From contig NZ_MBTA01000002.1 of the NCBI RefSeq assembly GCF_003609575.1, positions 124,001 to 188,000 of the forward strand: a DNA stretch of 64,000 bases, written 5' to 3'. This document shows, piece by piece, positions 1 to 7,702 of the stretch. Both the position numbers and the translations under genes were made by a program. Position 1 is the stretch's first letter. Each line of letters begins with the position of its first letter. The stretch comes from Pelobium manganitolerans (lineage in GTDB: Bacteria; Bacteroidota; Bacteroidia; Sphingobacteriales; Sphingobacteriaceae). Below the pieces are notes generated by a model. The model did not search any database. It was not told where the DNA came from and saw only the letters and a list, made by a program, of their open reading frames with translations.

Positions 1-242
<242 letters not shown>

Positions 243-716
243 TTATAAATCCATCTTCAAGCGCGAATCAAAATTAAAAGGCACCACATCTAAAATTTTA
301 ATTGCCGAAAACGAAGAATGGAGCGGATTGATAAGGTAATTATATTCACGATCTACAATAGCCGAAGGAACTTTTAAAAGTAAGGTAGATACATCAGCCA
401 GCCATTTATCACCGATTGACTGTGTGATGGGATAGTTTGCAACCTTAAACCACGCTGCGTTAATGCGATTAAGCACTGCTAACGGAATTTCTTTCACAAT
501 GGCTTCATCGGGCACCTCAATAACAGCCATTGAAAAATTCCCCGAACTTAAAGCTGCACCCGTTTTATGTGCTAAAACCTCTAAACAGGCCAAAGAAGCC
601 GAGCCGGCGGTATAAATTATTTTTTGGTTCTCGGTGTTCCAACGCCCCGCAAAACCTGGAGCATGTAAAGTAGAGGCAAATTTGGTTTGGCTAATCCGAT
701 AAACTTGCATCAGCAA
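243..716 (-). CDS. RES-domain toxin
   Basis: 157 aa. The N-terminus (MQVYRISQTKFAS, then GFAGRWNTENQKIIYTA) is typical of the RES domain, with the conserved Arg in YRIS, an early Gly-Arg-Trp and the SLACLEVLAH segment. RES toxins degrade NAD+ and are neutralised by an Xre/MbcA-type antitoxin; that activity is family knowledge. The gene starts 3 nt after the stop of the upstream antitoxin gene, the usual antitoxin-then-toxin order. MLMQ gives two possible in-frame ATG starts two codons apart. Length matches the family. Confidence 0.88.
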   Translation of the reverse strand: MLMQVYRISQTKFASTLHAPGFAGRWNTENQKIIYTAGSASLACLEVLAHKTGAALSSGNFSMAVIEVPDEAIVKEIPLAVLNRINAAWFKVANYPITQSIGDKWLADVSTLLLKVPSAIVDREYNYLINPLHSSFSAIKILDVVPFNFDSRLKMDL

Positions 717-719
717 TTG

Positions 720-1175
720 TTAGGCTAAAATGCCATGATCAATACGGTGAAGCTCGTTCATTACGATATTGATACCCGTGATAGAATCTAAAAGATCATT
801 TGGTTTTGCACCGATACCGATGTTGTACTCTGGCAACCATTTTTTAAACTCTTGGATAGAACCAAAGGTATCCAAACCTTTATCGTAAAGCTCTAAGAGA
901 AAAAGAACATGCTCACTTAAGCTGGTACTAAGCTCTTTTGGCGCACTTAAATGCTTACGTAAGGTAGGCTCTGTTAAATCTAAGTTTTTAGCTAAATCAA
1001 AACGTGTAGAACCACTAATTTCTAATAAATCTGAAAGTGATTTTGACGATAAGCCTCCTTTTATTACACTTAATTTGTTTACCGGAGATTTGAAATAGCT
1101 ATGGTAAGGAGCTAGCATCTCTGCAACAATGCTTTGTTGCTGTGGCGCGGTATCTTCAGTTTCATAGTATTTCAT
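720..1175 (-). CDS. Xre/MbcA-type antitoxin of the RES pair
   Basis: 151 aa. The middle (SKSLSDLLEISGSTRFDLAKNLDLTEPTLRKHL) reads as the Xre-like helix-turn-helix of RES-Xre antitoxins. The C-terminal part (LFLLELYDKGLDTFGSIQEFKKWL) is the MbcA/ParS/Xre toxin-binding domain (DUF2384). It should bind and block the RES toxin encoded 3 nt downstream and repress the operon. A perfect 18-bp palindrome lies 17 nt upstream of its start and is a good candidate autoregulatory operator. Confidence 0.87.
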   Translation of the reverse strand: MKYYETEDTAPQQQSIVAEMLAPYHSYFKSPVNKLSVIKGGLSSKSLSDLLEISGSTRFDLAKNLDLTEPTLRKHLSAPKELSTSLSEHVLFLLELYDKGLDTFGSIQEFKKWLPEYNIGIGAKPNDLLDSITGINIVMNELHRIDHGILA

Positions 1176-1192
1176 AAACCAAATGTAACTAT

Positions 1193-1210
1193 TTTCATTT
1201 TAAAATGAAA
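1193..1210. promoter_or_regulatory. Palindromic candidate operator of the RES-Xre operon
   Basis: Perfect 18-bp palindrome TTTCATTTTAAAATGAAA between the start of the antitoxin gene and the end of the neighbouring DUF502 gene. Its place just upstream of an HTH antitoxin gene fits autoregulation. The binding is inferred. Confidence 0.55.
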
Positions 1211-1222
1211 CTTTTTTCACAT

Positions 1223-1819
1223 TTAATTTAACGAGCTTACTCCGCCAGATACGATAAATTTCATAGCTTGCGCCGAACTCATGTTCAAAGGTTTAACCTG
1301 GTCCGCCTTCACAATCATCACTTGCCCCGCAAAAGAATAGGACCAAGGGAAATAAACCGCCACATCTCCCTCTAAACCAATGTTGCTTAAATCTTTTTGG
1401 GTTAAAAAGCCAATCCGCTTAAAACCGTGGCTATCCTCAACCAATACCGGTTCGTTTAGCTTCTTTTCGTCGCCTACAAAAGCCTCCGTCAAATCTTTTA
1501 CAGATGAGTAGATGAACTTGAAAATCGGCAGTTTGTTTAGCCACTTGTTAAACCAGTTATAAATAGGCTCGGTGATTAGATAAGTGGCCATAAAACCCGC
1601 CACTAAAATCACAATAATCACAGATAACAAGCCTAAACCGGGGATGTACAACGGTTTGCCCGTTTGCGGATCCACAAAAATTTTATCGCTTAAATTCAGC
1701 GCGTCATCCACAGAAGAAAACGCCCAAAATATCAAAAAGAACGCCGCGCCCAATGGCAATACCACCAATAGCCCTTTTACAAAATATCTAAAAATCGCCC
1801 TGAAAATTCTCTTCATCAT
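1223..1819 (-). CDS. DUF502 family membrane protein
   Basis: 198 aa. Two hydrophobic segments (about residues 14-34 and 60-82) separate a short N-terminus from a C-terminal soluble part with the family-like stretch LPIFKFIYSSVKDLTEAF. This is the pattern of DUF502 proteins, whose function is not established. The ATG lies 1 nt after the stop of murF-alr, so the two genes are probably co-transcribed, but no functional link to cell-wall synthesis is shown. Confidence 0.8.
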   Translation of the reverse strand: MMKRIFRAIFRYFVKGLLVVLPLGAAFFLIFWAFSSVDDALNLSDKIFVDPQTGKPLYIPGLGLLSVIIVILVAGFMATYLITEPIYNWFNKWLNKLPIFKFIYSSVKDLTEAFVGDEKKLNEPVLVEDSHGFKRIGFLTQKDLSNIGLEGDVAVYFPWSYSFAGQVMIVKADQVKPLNMSSAQAMKFIVSGGVSSLN

Positions 1820-1820
1820 G

Positions 1821-4277
1821 TTATTCGTAATAATAAACCCTTTTTACCCTTTGTGATATGTTGGTAATCACCTCATATGGGATGGTATCCAACTGTTCTG
1901 CCAGATCATATACACTAAAACCCTCGCCAAACACAATTACATCATCCCCTTCAGAAGTTTCAATTCCGCTAATGTCCAACATAGTCATATCCATACAAAT
2001 ATTACCGATGGTAGGCGCCAAAACCCCGTTTACCAACATTTTGCCCACACCATTACCTAGCGCCCGCGGATAGCCATCGGCGTAACCTATTTTTACCGTT
2101 GCCGTTTTACCCTTATGCTGCATTACACCTTTACGGCTGTATCCAACAGTTTCGCCTTTCTCCAGTTCTTTAATTTGTGATATAGTGGTTTTTAGACTTA
2201 CAACCGGTTCTAACAAAGCTTTCTCGGTGTCAATACTTTCAATACCGTATAAACCGATACCCAAACGCACCATTTCAAACTGTGCCTGCGGCCATCTGCT
2301 AATGCCAGAAGTATTTAAAATGTGGCGCAAAAAAGTATAATCCAAATTTGATTGTAGCCGATTTACAAATAGCTCAAAGTCCGAAATTTGTTTCAAAGTA
2401 AAACTGTTATGCGCATCATTATCACTAGCTACCAAATGCGAAAAAACAGATTTTACTAGAACACTTGTATTTGTCTTCAGTTTAACAATTAGGGCATCAA
2501 TATCTTTAAAATCGAAGCCTAAACGGTGCATCCCGGTATCTACCTTTATATGGATGGGGTAAAATTGGGCGTTTTTAGAATTTAAAAAATCAACAAATGC
2601 GTCTAATATGCGTGGCGAGTAAAGTTCGGGCTCTAAATTATGCTCAACAATCGATTCAAAAGAAGACACCTCGGGGCTTAAAACCATAATAGGAACTTTA
2701 ATGCCGGCCTGCCGTAGCGCCACACCTTCATCGGCGTAAGCCACGGCCAAATAATCAACACGATGATGTTGCAACAAATTCGCAATCTCATCACTGCCAC
2801 TGCCATAGGCGAAAGCTTTAACCATTGCCATTAATTTAACGCCCGGACGCAGTTTGGCCTTATAATGTTTAAGGTTAGCCAAAATGGCATTTAAGTTAAT
2901 TTCCATAACGGTTTCGTGCACTTTTTGGGTCAGCATTTTGCTGATACGTTCAAAACCAAAATCGCGCGAACCTTTTAAAAGTATCGTTTCGTTTTTAAAA
3001 TCGGAGGAGCGGAAATTCTCGATAAATTCATCTGTACTGTTATAAAAAACGCTATGAACCGGAAAAACCGAAGAAAAACGCTTTAAATCTGCACCTATGC
3101 CAATAAACCTGTCAACACCTTTATTTGTTAAAAGCATGGCCACATCGCGGTAAAGCTCATCGTTTGCTTTGCCAGACTGATGTATATCTGATAAAATAAG
3201 GGTTTTTGTGGGATATTGGTTTTGCTGATTTAAAAAATCAAGTGCGATATCTAAAGAGGAAAAATCAGAATTATAAGAATCATCGATGATGGCAGATTGA
3301 TTGATTCCCGTTTTAAGCTCCAAACGCATTTTTACCTGCAATAGCTTTTGCATACGCTTCTCAATCTGGACCTGCGCTATGTTTTGGCTCAACAAAACCG
3401 CCCAACATATCACCGCATTTTCAATAGATGCCAAACTGCTGAAAGGAATATTTACGCTGATTTCCTCATTTTTATATTTGGCATGGATGGATGTAAAACT
3501 TATTTTGTGCGTTATTTTTACCACGTACAAATCTGCAGTTTCATCGTTCAAACTCCACGTAAACGTATTTTTTGACGGCTCTAAAGCATCCTTAAATTGT
3601 TGATTGATGACAACCAAACGTGCATTTTTAAACAGCTTCAATTTTTCGTGCAATTTCTCGTCCCGGCTGGCGAAACCTTCATCATGCGCGGCGCCAATGT
3701 TGGTTAAAACACCAATATCCGGTTTAATAATCGCTGCCAAATGTTCCATCTCATTGCCTGATGAAATTCCGGCCTCAAAAATTGCAAGGTTATAATCATC
3801 GCTCATTTGCCATACAGAAAGCGGCACTCCAATTTGCGAATTATAGCTTTTCGGGCTCCTAACAATATCATAATCTGGAGCCAAGAGTTGGTACAGCCAT
3901 TCCTTTACAATGGTTTTTCCGTTACTGCCCGTTACCGCAATTACCGGATAAGCAAATTTACACCGGTGGGCTTTCGCAATTTCTTGCATGGCCAAAGTGG
4001 TATCGGCAACCCAAATAAAATTGCCCTCAGAAAAATCTGTTACATTAAAAGATAAATCAGAGATTATAAAAGTACGTACCCCTGCCCGGTATAAAGCGGG
4101 GATATATTGATGAGCATCTCGCGACCCTTTTAAAGCAAAAAACACCGAGCTTTTTGCATCGGTAATTTTTCTGCTATCGGTAAGCAGATGCTGTATTTCT
4201 TGATTTGGAGCGTTCAGTTGCGATTTGCGCGCTACTAAAGCGGAGAGTTCTTCTGCGGTGAAAGAAAATTGCGACAT
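1821..4277 (-). CDS. MurF-alanine racemase fusion
   Basis: 818 aa from the ATG at 4277 (an upstream TTG at 4286 is in frame but less likely). The N-terminal half is a Mur ligase, with the ATP site AVTGSNGKTIVKEWL near residue 110; MurF adds D-Ala-D-Ala to UDP-MurNAc-tripeptide. The C-terminal half, from about residue 455, is a PLP-dependent alanine racemase. The PLP lysine is in MVKAFAYGSG (family consensus VKANAYGHG, so Asn and His are replaced), and CMDMTMLD is the second active-site strand. The fusion is common in Bacteroidota and couples D-Ala formation to its use in peptidoglycan synthesis. It is divergent from recX. Confidence 0.93.
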   Translation of the reverse strand: MSQFSFTAEELSALVARKSQLNAPNQEIQHLLTDSRKITDAKSSVFFALKGSRDAHQYIPALYRAGVRTFIISDLSFNVTDFSEGNFIWVADTTLAMQEIAKAHRCKFAYPVIAVTGSNGKTIVKEWLYQLLAPDYDIVRSPKSYNSQIGVPLSVWQMSDDYNLAIFEAGISSGNEMEHLAAIIKPDIGVLTNIGAAHDEGFASRDEKLHEKLKLFKNARLVVINQQFKDALEPSKNTFTWSLNDETADLYVVKITHKISFTSIHAKYKNEEISVNIPFSSLASIENAVICWAVLLSQNIAQVQIEKRMQKLLQVKMRLELKTGINQSAIIDDSYNSDFSSLDIALDFLNQQNQYPTKTLILSDIHQSGKANDELYRDVAMLLTNKGVDRFIGIGADLKRFSSVFPVHSVFYNSTDEFIENFRSSDFKNETILLKGSRDFGFERISKMLTQKVHETVMEINLNAILANLKHYKAKLRPGVKLMAMVKAFAYGSGSDEIANLLQHHRVDYLAVAYADEGVALRQAGIKVPIMVLSPEVSSFESIVEHNLEPELYSPRILDAFVDFLNSKNAQFYPIHIKVDTGMHRLGFDFKDIDALIVKLKTNTSVLVKSVFSHLVASDNDAHNSFTLKQISDFELFVNRLQSNLDYTFLRHILNTSGISRWPQAQFEMVRLGIGLYGIESIDTEKALLEPVVSLKTTISQIKELEKGETVGYSRKGVMQHKGKTATVKIGYADGYPRALGNGVGKMLVNGVLAPTIGNICMDMTMLDISGIETSEGDDVIVFGEGFSVYDLAEQLDTIPYEVITNISQRVKRVYYYE

Positions 4278-4326
4278 ACCACGCAAATTTGAAGATTATT
4301 AGCGAATATCACTAATTTTAACCGCC

Positions 4327-4806
4327 ATGCAGCAAAAAAACCAAAGTCCTTTAACCTATGCCCAGGCTTTGCAAAAAGCCGAAGCTTATTGCGCCTATCA
4401 AGAGCGCAGCCAGTACGAAGTTAGAGGCAAATTACTGGATTTGGGTTTGCGTGGCGATGATTTAGAGCGCATCATCAGCGAGCTCATCAGCACCAACTTT
4501 TTAAACGAAGAAAGGTTTGCTTTAGCCTACGCCCAAGGGAAAATGCGGATGAAAAGCTGGGGGCGCCGCAAAATAGCCGACGGCCTTAGATTTAAACAAG
4601 TTTCTGCACCGCTCATAAAAAAAGCATTAAACAGCTTAAACGGCGATGAATACGAAGAAAAACTACGCCAACTGATAGAAAAAAAGGGGCGTAGCATGAA
4701 CGAAAAAAACACAAAACTGCTTAACTACAAACTAGGGAACTACGCTATAAGCAAAGGCTACGAACCCGATTTGGTTTTTTACATCTTGAAAACTAAAGAA
4801 TTATAA
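4327..4806 (+). CDS. recX: RecX family regulatory protein
   Basis: 159 aa, the usual RecX size. Three helical repeats can be seen, including QKAEAYCAYQERSQYEVRGKL and ERIISELISTNFLNEERFALAYAQGK, followed by KMRMKSWGRRKIADGL, the typical RecX pattern. RecX binds RecA filaments and limits strand exchange. It is divergent from murF-alr; recA is not in the window. Confidence 0.9.
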   Translation: MQQKNQSPLTYAQALQKAEAYCAYQERSQYEVRGKLLDLGLRGDDLERIISELISTNFLNEERFALAYAQGKMRMKSWGRRKIADGLRFKQVSAPLIKKALNSLNGDEYEEKLRQLIEKKGRSMNEKNTKLLNYKLGNYAISKGYEPDLVFYILKTKEL

Positions 4807-4834
4807 AAAAAAGCCGTTTTTTTAAACAGCTGTT

Positions 4835-4865
4835 ATTGCAAACTTTATTTTTCTGTCTATATTTG
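4835..4865 (+). promoter_or_regulatory. Promoter of the tRNA cluster
   Basis: ATTG at 4835-4838 and TATATTTG at 4858-4865, separated by 19 nt, match the Bacteroidota primary-sigma consensus (TTTG, 17-19 nt, TAnnTTTG). The -7 element lies 27 nt before the first tRNA. Confidence 0.6.
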
Positions 4866-4892
4866 CAACCCGCAAGGGAAATAACAATATAT

Positions 4893-4965
4893 GCGAAAGT
4901 AGCTCAGTTGGTAGAGCACAACCTTGCCAAGGTTGGGGTCGCGAGTTCGAATCTCGTCTTTCGCT
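4893..4965 (+). tRNA. tRNA-Gly (GCC), copy 1
   Basis: 73 nt cloverleaf: acceptor GCGAAAG pairs with CTTTCGC, the anticodon loop is TTGCCAA (anticodon GCC), and the T arm is GCGAGTTCGAATCTCGT. No encoded CCA. Identical in sequence to the copy at 5134-5206. Confidence 0.97.
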
Positions 4966-5003
4966 CTTAGAATGTAGGTTCTATAAATTGTGTGCAAACA
5001 CAG

Positions 5004-5089
5004 GCTGAAGTGGTGGAACTGGTAGACACGCAGGACTTAAAATCCTGTTCGCCCTAAAGCGAGTGCGGGTTCGATTCCCGCCTTCAGTA
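5004..5089 (+). tRNA. tRNA-Leu (TAA)
   Basis: 86 nt with a long variable arm (GTTCGCCCTAAAGCGAG), anticodon stem CAGGA/TCCTG and loop CTTAAAA, giving anticodon TAA. The acceptor GCTGAAG pairs with CTTCAGT, ending in a G-U pair. It lies between two identical tRNA-Gly genes. Confidence 0.95.
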
Positions 5090-5097
5090 CAAAAAGA

Positions 5098-5123
5098 GCC
5101 CGCAGGTCCGCGGGCCGTTCTTT
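5098..5123 (+). terminator. GC-rich hairpin between tRNA-Leu and tRNA-Gly
   Basis: GCCCGC (5098-5103) pairs perfectly with GCGGGC (5110-5115) around a 6-nt loop; a short T-rich run follows. It could be a weak terminator or a processing signal inside the tRNA transcript. Confidence 0.4.
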
Positions 5124-5133
5124 AACCAGATTA

Positions 5134-5206
5134 GCGAAAGTAGCTCAGTTGGTAGAGCACAACCTTGCCAAGGTTGGGGTCGCGAGTTCGAATCTCGTCT
5201 TTCGCT
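5134..5206 (+). tRNA. tRNA-Gly (GCC), copy 2
   Basis: Exact repeat of the tRNA-Gly at 4893-4965, with the same acceptor, anticodon GCC and T arm, so the cluster order is Gly-Leu-Gly. Confidence 0.97.
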
Positions 5207-5289
5207 CAACTACCTCTCAAAAAATCTTTTCCTTTACCAAAATCTTTCGCTCACAACAAAAGCATCTATACGTAAAAGCGTAATAATTT

Positions 5290-6480
5290 ATGTCACTTTT
5301 AGAACAAACAAAGCTGAGCAAGCAGTTACAATCAGCAATGATACGTAACGGCTACACCGGCGCTACAGAACTGCAGCAAATTTTATGGCCCAGGCTACAC
5401 GGCGGGCAAGATATAGTTGCCCTTGGGCCCGAAGGTTGCGGAAAAACAACCACCGCTGTGCTGGCTGCCCTTAACAAAATTAAATATACCGAAGAAATTG
5501 CGCCTCAGATTTTGTATCTGGTGCCAGACATAGAAAGCGGGGAAGCGGTTATAGATCTTTTCCATCAGTTTAATTACCGCCACGGGCTAAGGATTTTAGG
5601 TGTTTTTGCAGATGGCAGCAGTTTGGACCAGCAAGTTCTTGAGCTTACAGATGGTGTGGATGTTGTAGTGGCCACGCCAGACCGTGCCCGGGCGGTTTAC
5701 TTAAAACTAGGCTTAAACCTTAACAAAATTTCTTTTTTTGTAATTGATGATGTTGAAGAAATTGTAAAAAAAGGATTAACGCTACCTACCTCGGAGCTGG
5801 CGCGTGGTATTAAAAAATCTCAGTTTTTAGTTTGCTCTACCGTTTTGCACGATAGGATTGAAAACCTGTTTGAGCAGTTTATGCCCTTGGCCAATATTAT
5901 TGAAGTTGAAGATTTAGGCGAAAATGAGCTAAACACCACAGAACAGCTTCTGTACCATGTGCCCAATTTTGGAACAAAGCTTTATTTGGCGCATTTGTTA
6001 ATGGCGGATGCAGAAGTTTTTGAAAAAGTACTCATTTTCACCAACAGCCAATATACCGCACAAACTGTTTTCAATAATTTAAGTAAAGATTATGATGATG
6101 CCGTTAAGCTGTTACAGGCAACAGAAACTGGGGGAACTATGGCAGAACAGCTGAATAGTTTTAAGCTTTCACCAAAACAACGAGCGCTTATTATCGCGAA
6201 TGAAACTGTGGAAGACGTGGATGTTTCTACCTTTCCGAGCATTATCCATTTTGACATCCCAGAACAGGAAGAAACTTATTTACAAAGAGTTACAATTTTA
6301 AATGCGCAACAACAAGAACAGCTCTCTATTATTTTTTGTACAGATTTGGAGCTAAGCCAAATAAAAAAACTGGAACAAGCCCAAGGCAAAAAAATGCAAT
6401 TGATGGAGCTTCCGGAAGATTTATATATCGTAAAAGATAAGCCTAAAGCCAGTGAAGGCAATGATGAACGTAAAAAATAG
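5290..6480 (+). CDS. Degenerate DEAD-box helicase-like protein
   Basis: 396 aa with the DEAD-box fold but eroded motifs. The Q motif region (TELQQILWP) and Walker A (GPEGCGKTT) remain, and motif Ib is ATPDRA. Motif II is IDDVEE instead of DEAD, motif III is CSTV instead of SAT, motif IV (VLIFTNSQ) is recognisable, and the HRxGRxGR of motif VI is missing. ATP binding may persist, but coupled ATPase/unwinding is doubtful. It is the right length for a DEAD-box core without tails. Its job is unknown; a structural or RNA-binding role is an inference. It stands alone, downstream of the tRNA cluster. Confidence 0.75.
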   Translation: MSLLEQTKLSKQLQSAMIRNGYTGATELQQILWPRLHGGQDIVALGPEGCGKTTTAVLAALNKIKYTEEIAPQILYLVPDIESGEAVIDLFHQFNYRHGLRILGVFADGSSLDQQVLELTDGVDVVVATPDRARAVYLKLGLNLNKISFFVIDDVEEIVKKGLTLPTSELARGIKKSQFLVCSTVLHDRIENLFEQFMPLANIIEVEDLGENELNTTEQLLYHVPNFGTKLYLAHLLMADAEVFEKVLIFTNSQYTAQTVFNNLSKDYDDAVKLLQATETGGTMAEQLNSFKLSPKQRALIIANETVEDVDVSTFPSIIHFDIPEQEETYLQRVTILNAQQQEQLSIIFCTDLELSQIKKLEQAQGKKMQLMELPEDLYIVKDKPKASEGNDERKK

Positions 6481-6573
6481 ATGACAAATTCTTTTTAAAG
6501 TACTTGCATATTATGATAAAAATTAAATATCTTCGTTTTTAACGAACAATTAATCATCAAATAAATATTCAAA

Positions 6574-6750
6574 ATGGACAAATTTAACGAGTTAAAAGCA
6601 CTTATCAACAGTGCAGAGGCTGACGCAACAGCGTTCTTCGAAAAAGGTAACAAAGCTGCAGGTACCAGATTACGTAATGCAATGCAACAAACTAAAGTTT
6701 TAGCGCAAGACATCCGTAACGAAGTTACCGCTAAGAAAAACGCAGGATAA
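6574..6750 (+). CDS. Histone H1-like small protein
   Basis: 58 aa, MDKFNELKALINSAEADATAFF to TAKKNAG. It is helical, ending in a lysine-rich tail, as in the histone H1/Hc1-like proteins of Bacteroidota. Those bind DNA and may compact the nucleoid; this is family knowledge. A TTG and TATCTTCG pair at about 6504-6535 may be the promoter, and a strong terminator follows, so it is probably a single-gene transcript. Confidence 0.8.
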   Translation: MDKFNELKALINSAEADATAFFEKGNKAAGTRLRNAMQQTKVLAQDIRNEVTAKKNAG

Positions 6751-6782
6751 TATCAACCAATAATATCCTAATGAAACGAAAG

Positions 6783-6811
6783 CCTGACTTTTTTAAAGTT
6801 AGGTTTTTTTG
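6783..6811 (+). terminator. Rho-independent terminator after the H1-like gene
   Basis: CCTGACTTT pairs with AAAGTTAGG (one G-U) and is followed by seven Ts. The next gene starts 16 nt further on, so an upstream in-frame TTG inside this hairpin was not taken as its start. Confidence 0.85.
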
Positions 6812-6826
6812 TTTAGGGCCAATTAT

Positions 6827-7702
6827 ATGCTAAGCATTTGCATTCCCCATTATAATTTTCCAAATCCGCAGTTGTTTGCCAGTTTATTAGCGCAATGCCA
6901 AAGCGCCGGCCTAGCTTTTGAAATTTTAATAGCCGACGATGGCTCCGAAAATAACAAAAAGCGATACCTAAGCGACTTAAACAACCAATATTTTCGCATT
7001 TTTTTATTAGAGCATAACCACGGCAGAAGCTTTACGCGCAACTTCTTAGCCGAAAAAGCAATGTTTCCAACGTTATTGTTTTCGGATGGTGACGCCGAAA
7101 TTATCTCGGATGATTTTATCAAAATTTATTTAACCGCAAAACAAGCCGACATAGTTGCCGGAGGAAGAATTTACGGTGCAAAGCCCACCTCAAAAGATTA
7201 TTTATTGCATTGGCGCTACGGAACTCAAATTGAGCAAAATGCCAACGCCCAATTTCAGTCTAACAACTTTATCATCAAAAAGGATCTTTTTAAAACCGTA
7301 AAATTTGATGAAAATATAAAGACTTACGGCTATGAAGACGTACTATTCGGATTAGAAGCTCAAAAACAAGGCTTTAAAATTCAGCAAATCAACAATCCGG
7401 TGAAGCACTTACAATTAAAAACGAATCAACAGTTTTTAGACGATACAGACGAGGCCTTACAAACTTTAGCAAAACTAATTTATAACCAAGGGGAATTTAA
7501 GCTTGCAACAGAAGTCAGATTAAGCGCAAAGTATTGCTGGTTGAAAAATCGCGGTGTAACGCCGTTTTTTAATATAGGCACCCATTTAATATTGGCTAAT
7601 CTGCGCAAAGCACTGTTAAAAAACCCTGAAAGCCCGTTGTGGATACTGGCGCTGTATAAATTATATCGCTTCCATGCACTAGCAGAAAGCTATAAAGAAT
7701 AA
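6827..7702 (+). CDS. Family 2 glycosyltransferase
   Basis: 291 aa from the ATG at 6827. The start MLSICIPHYNFPNPQLF and the nucleotide-sugar site EILIADDGSENN, with SDGDAEI as the DxD-like motif, mark a GT-A family 2 enzyme. The conserved GYEDVLFGLEAQKQGF (the ED of the galactosyltransferase-type C-terminal region) is present. It would transfer a sugar from an NDP donor; donor and acceptor are unknown. Its 3' end overlaps the convergent recQ gene by 13 nt. Confidence 0.85.
   Translation: MLSICIPHYNFPNPQLFASLLAQCQSAGLAFEILIADDGSENNKKRYLSDLNNQYFRIFLLEHNHGRSFTRNFLAEKAMFPTLLFSDGDAEIISDDFIKIYLTAKQADIVAGGRIYGAKPTSKDYLLHWRYGTQIEQNANAQFQSNNFIIKKDLFKTVKFDENIKTYGYEDVLFGLEAQKQGFKIQQINNPVKHLQLKTNQQFLDDTDEALQTLAKLIYNQGEFKLATEVRLSAKYCWLKNRGVTPFFNIGTHLILANLRKALLKNPESPLWILALYKLYRFHALAESYKE

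Noticed and set aside
1821..4277. MurF-alanine racemase fusion as a novelty
   Set aside because: The fusion is well known in Bacteroidota.
6809..6826. TTG start extension of the glycosyltransferase
   Set aside because: It lies in the T run of the preceding terminator; the ATG at 6827 gives the standard family N-terminus.
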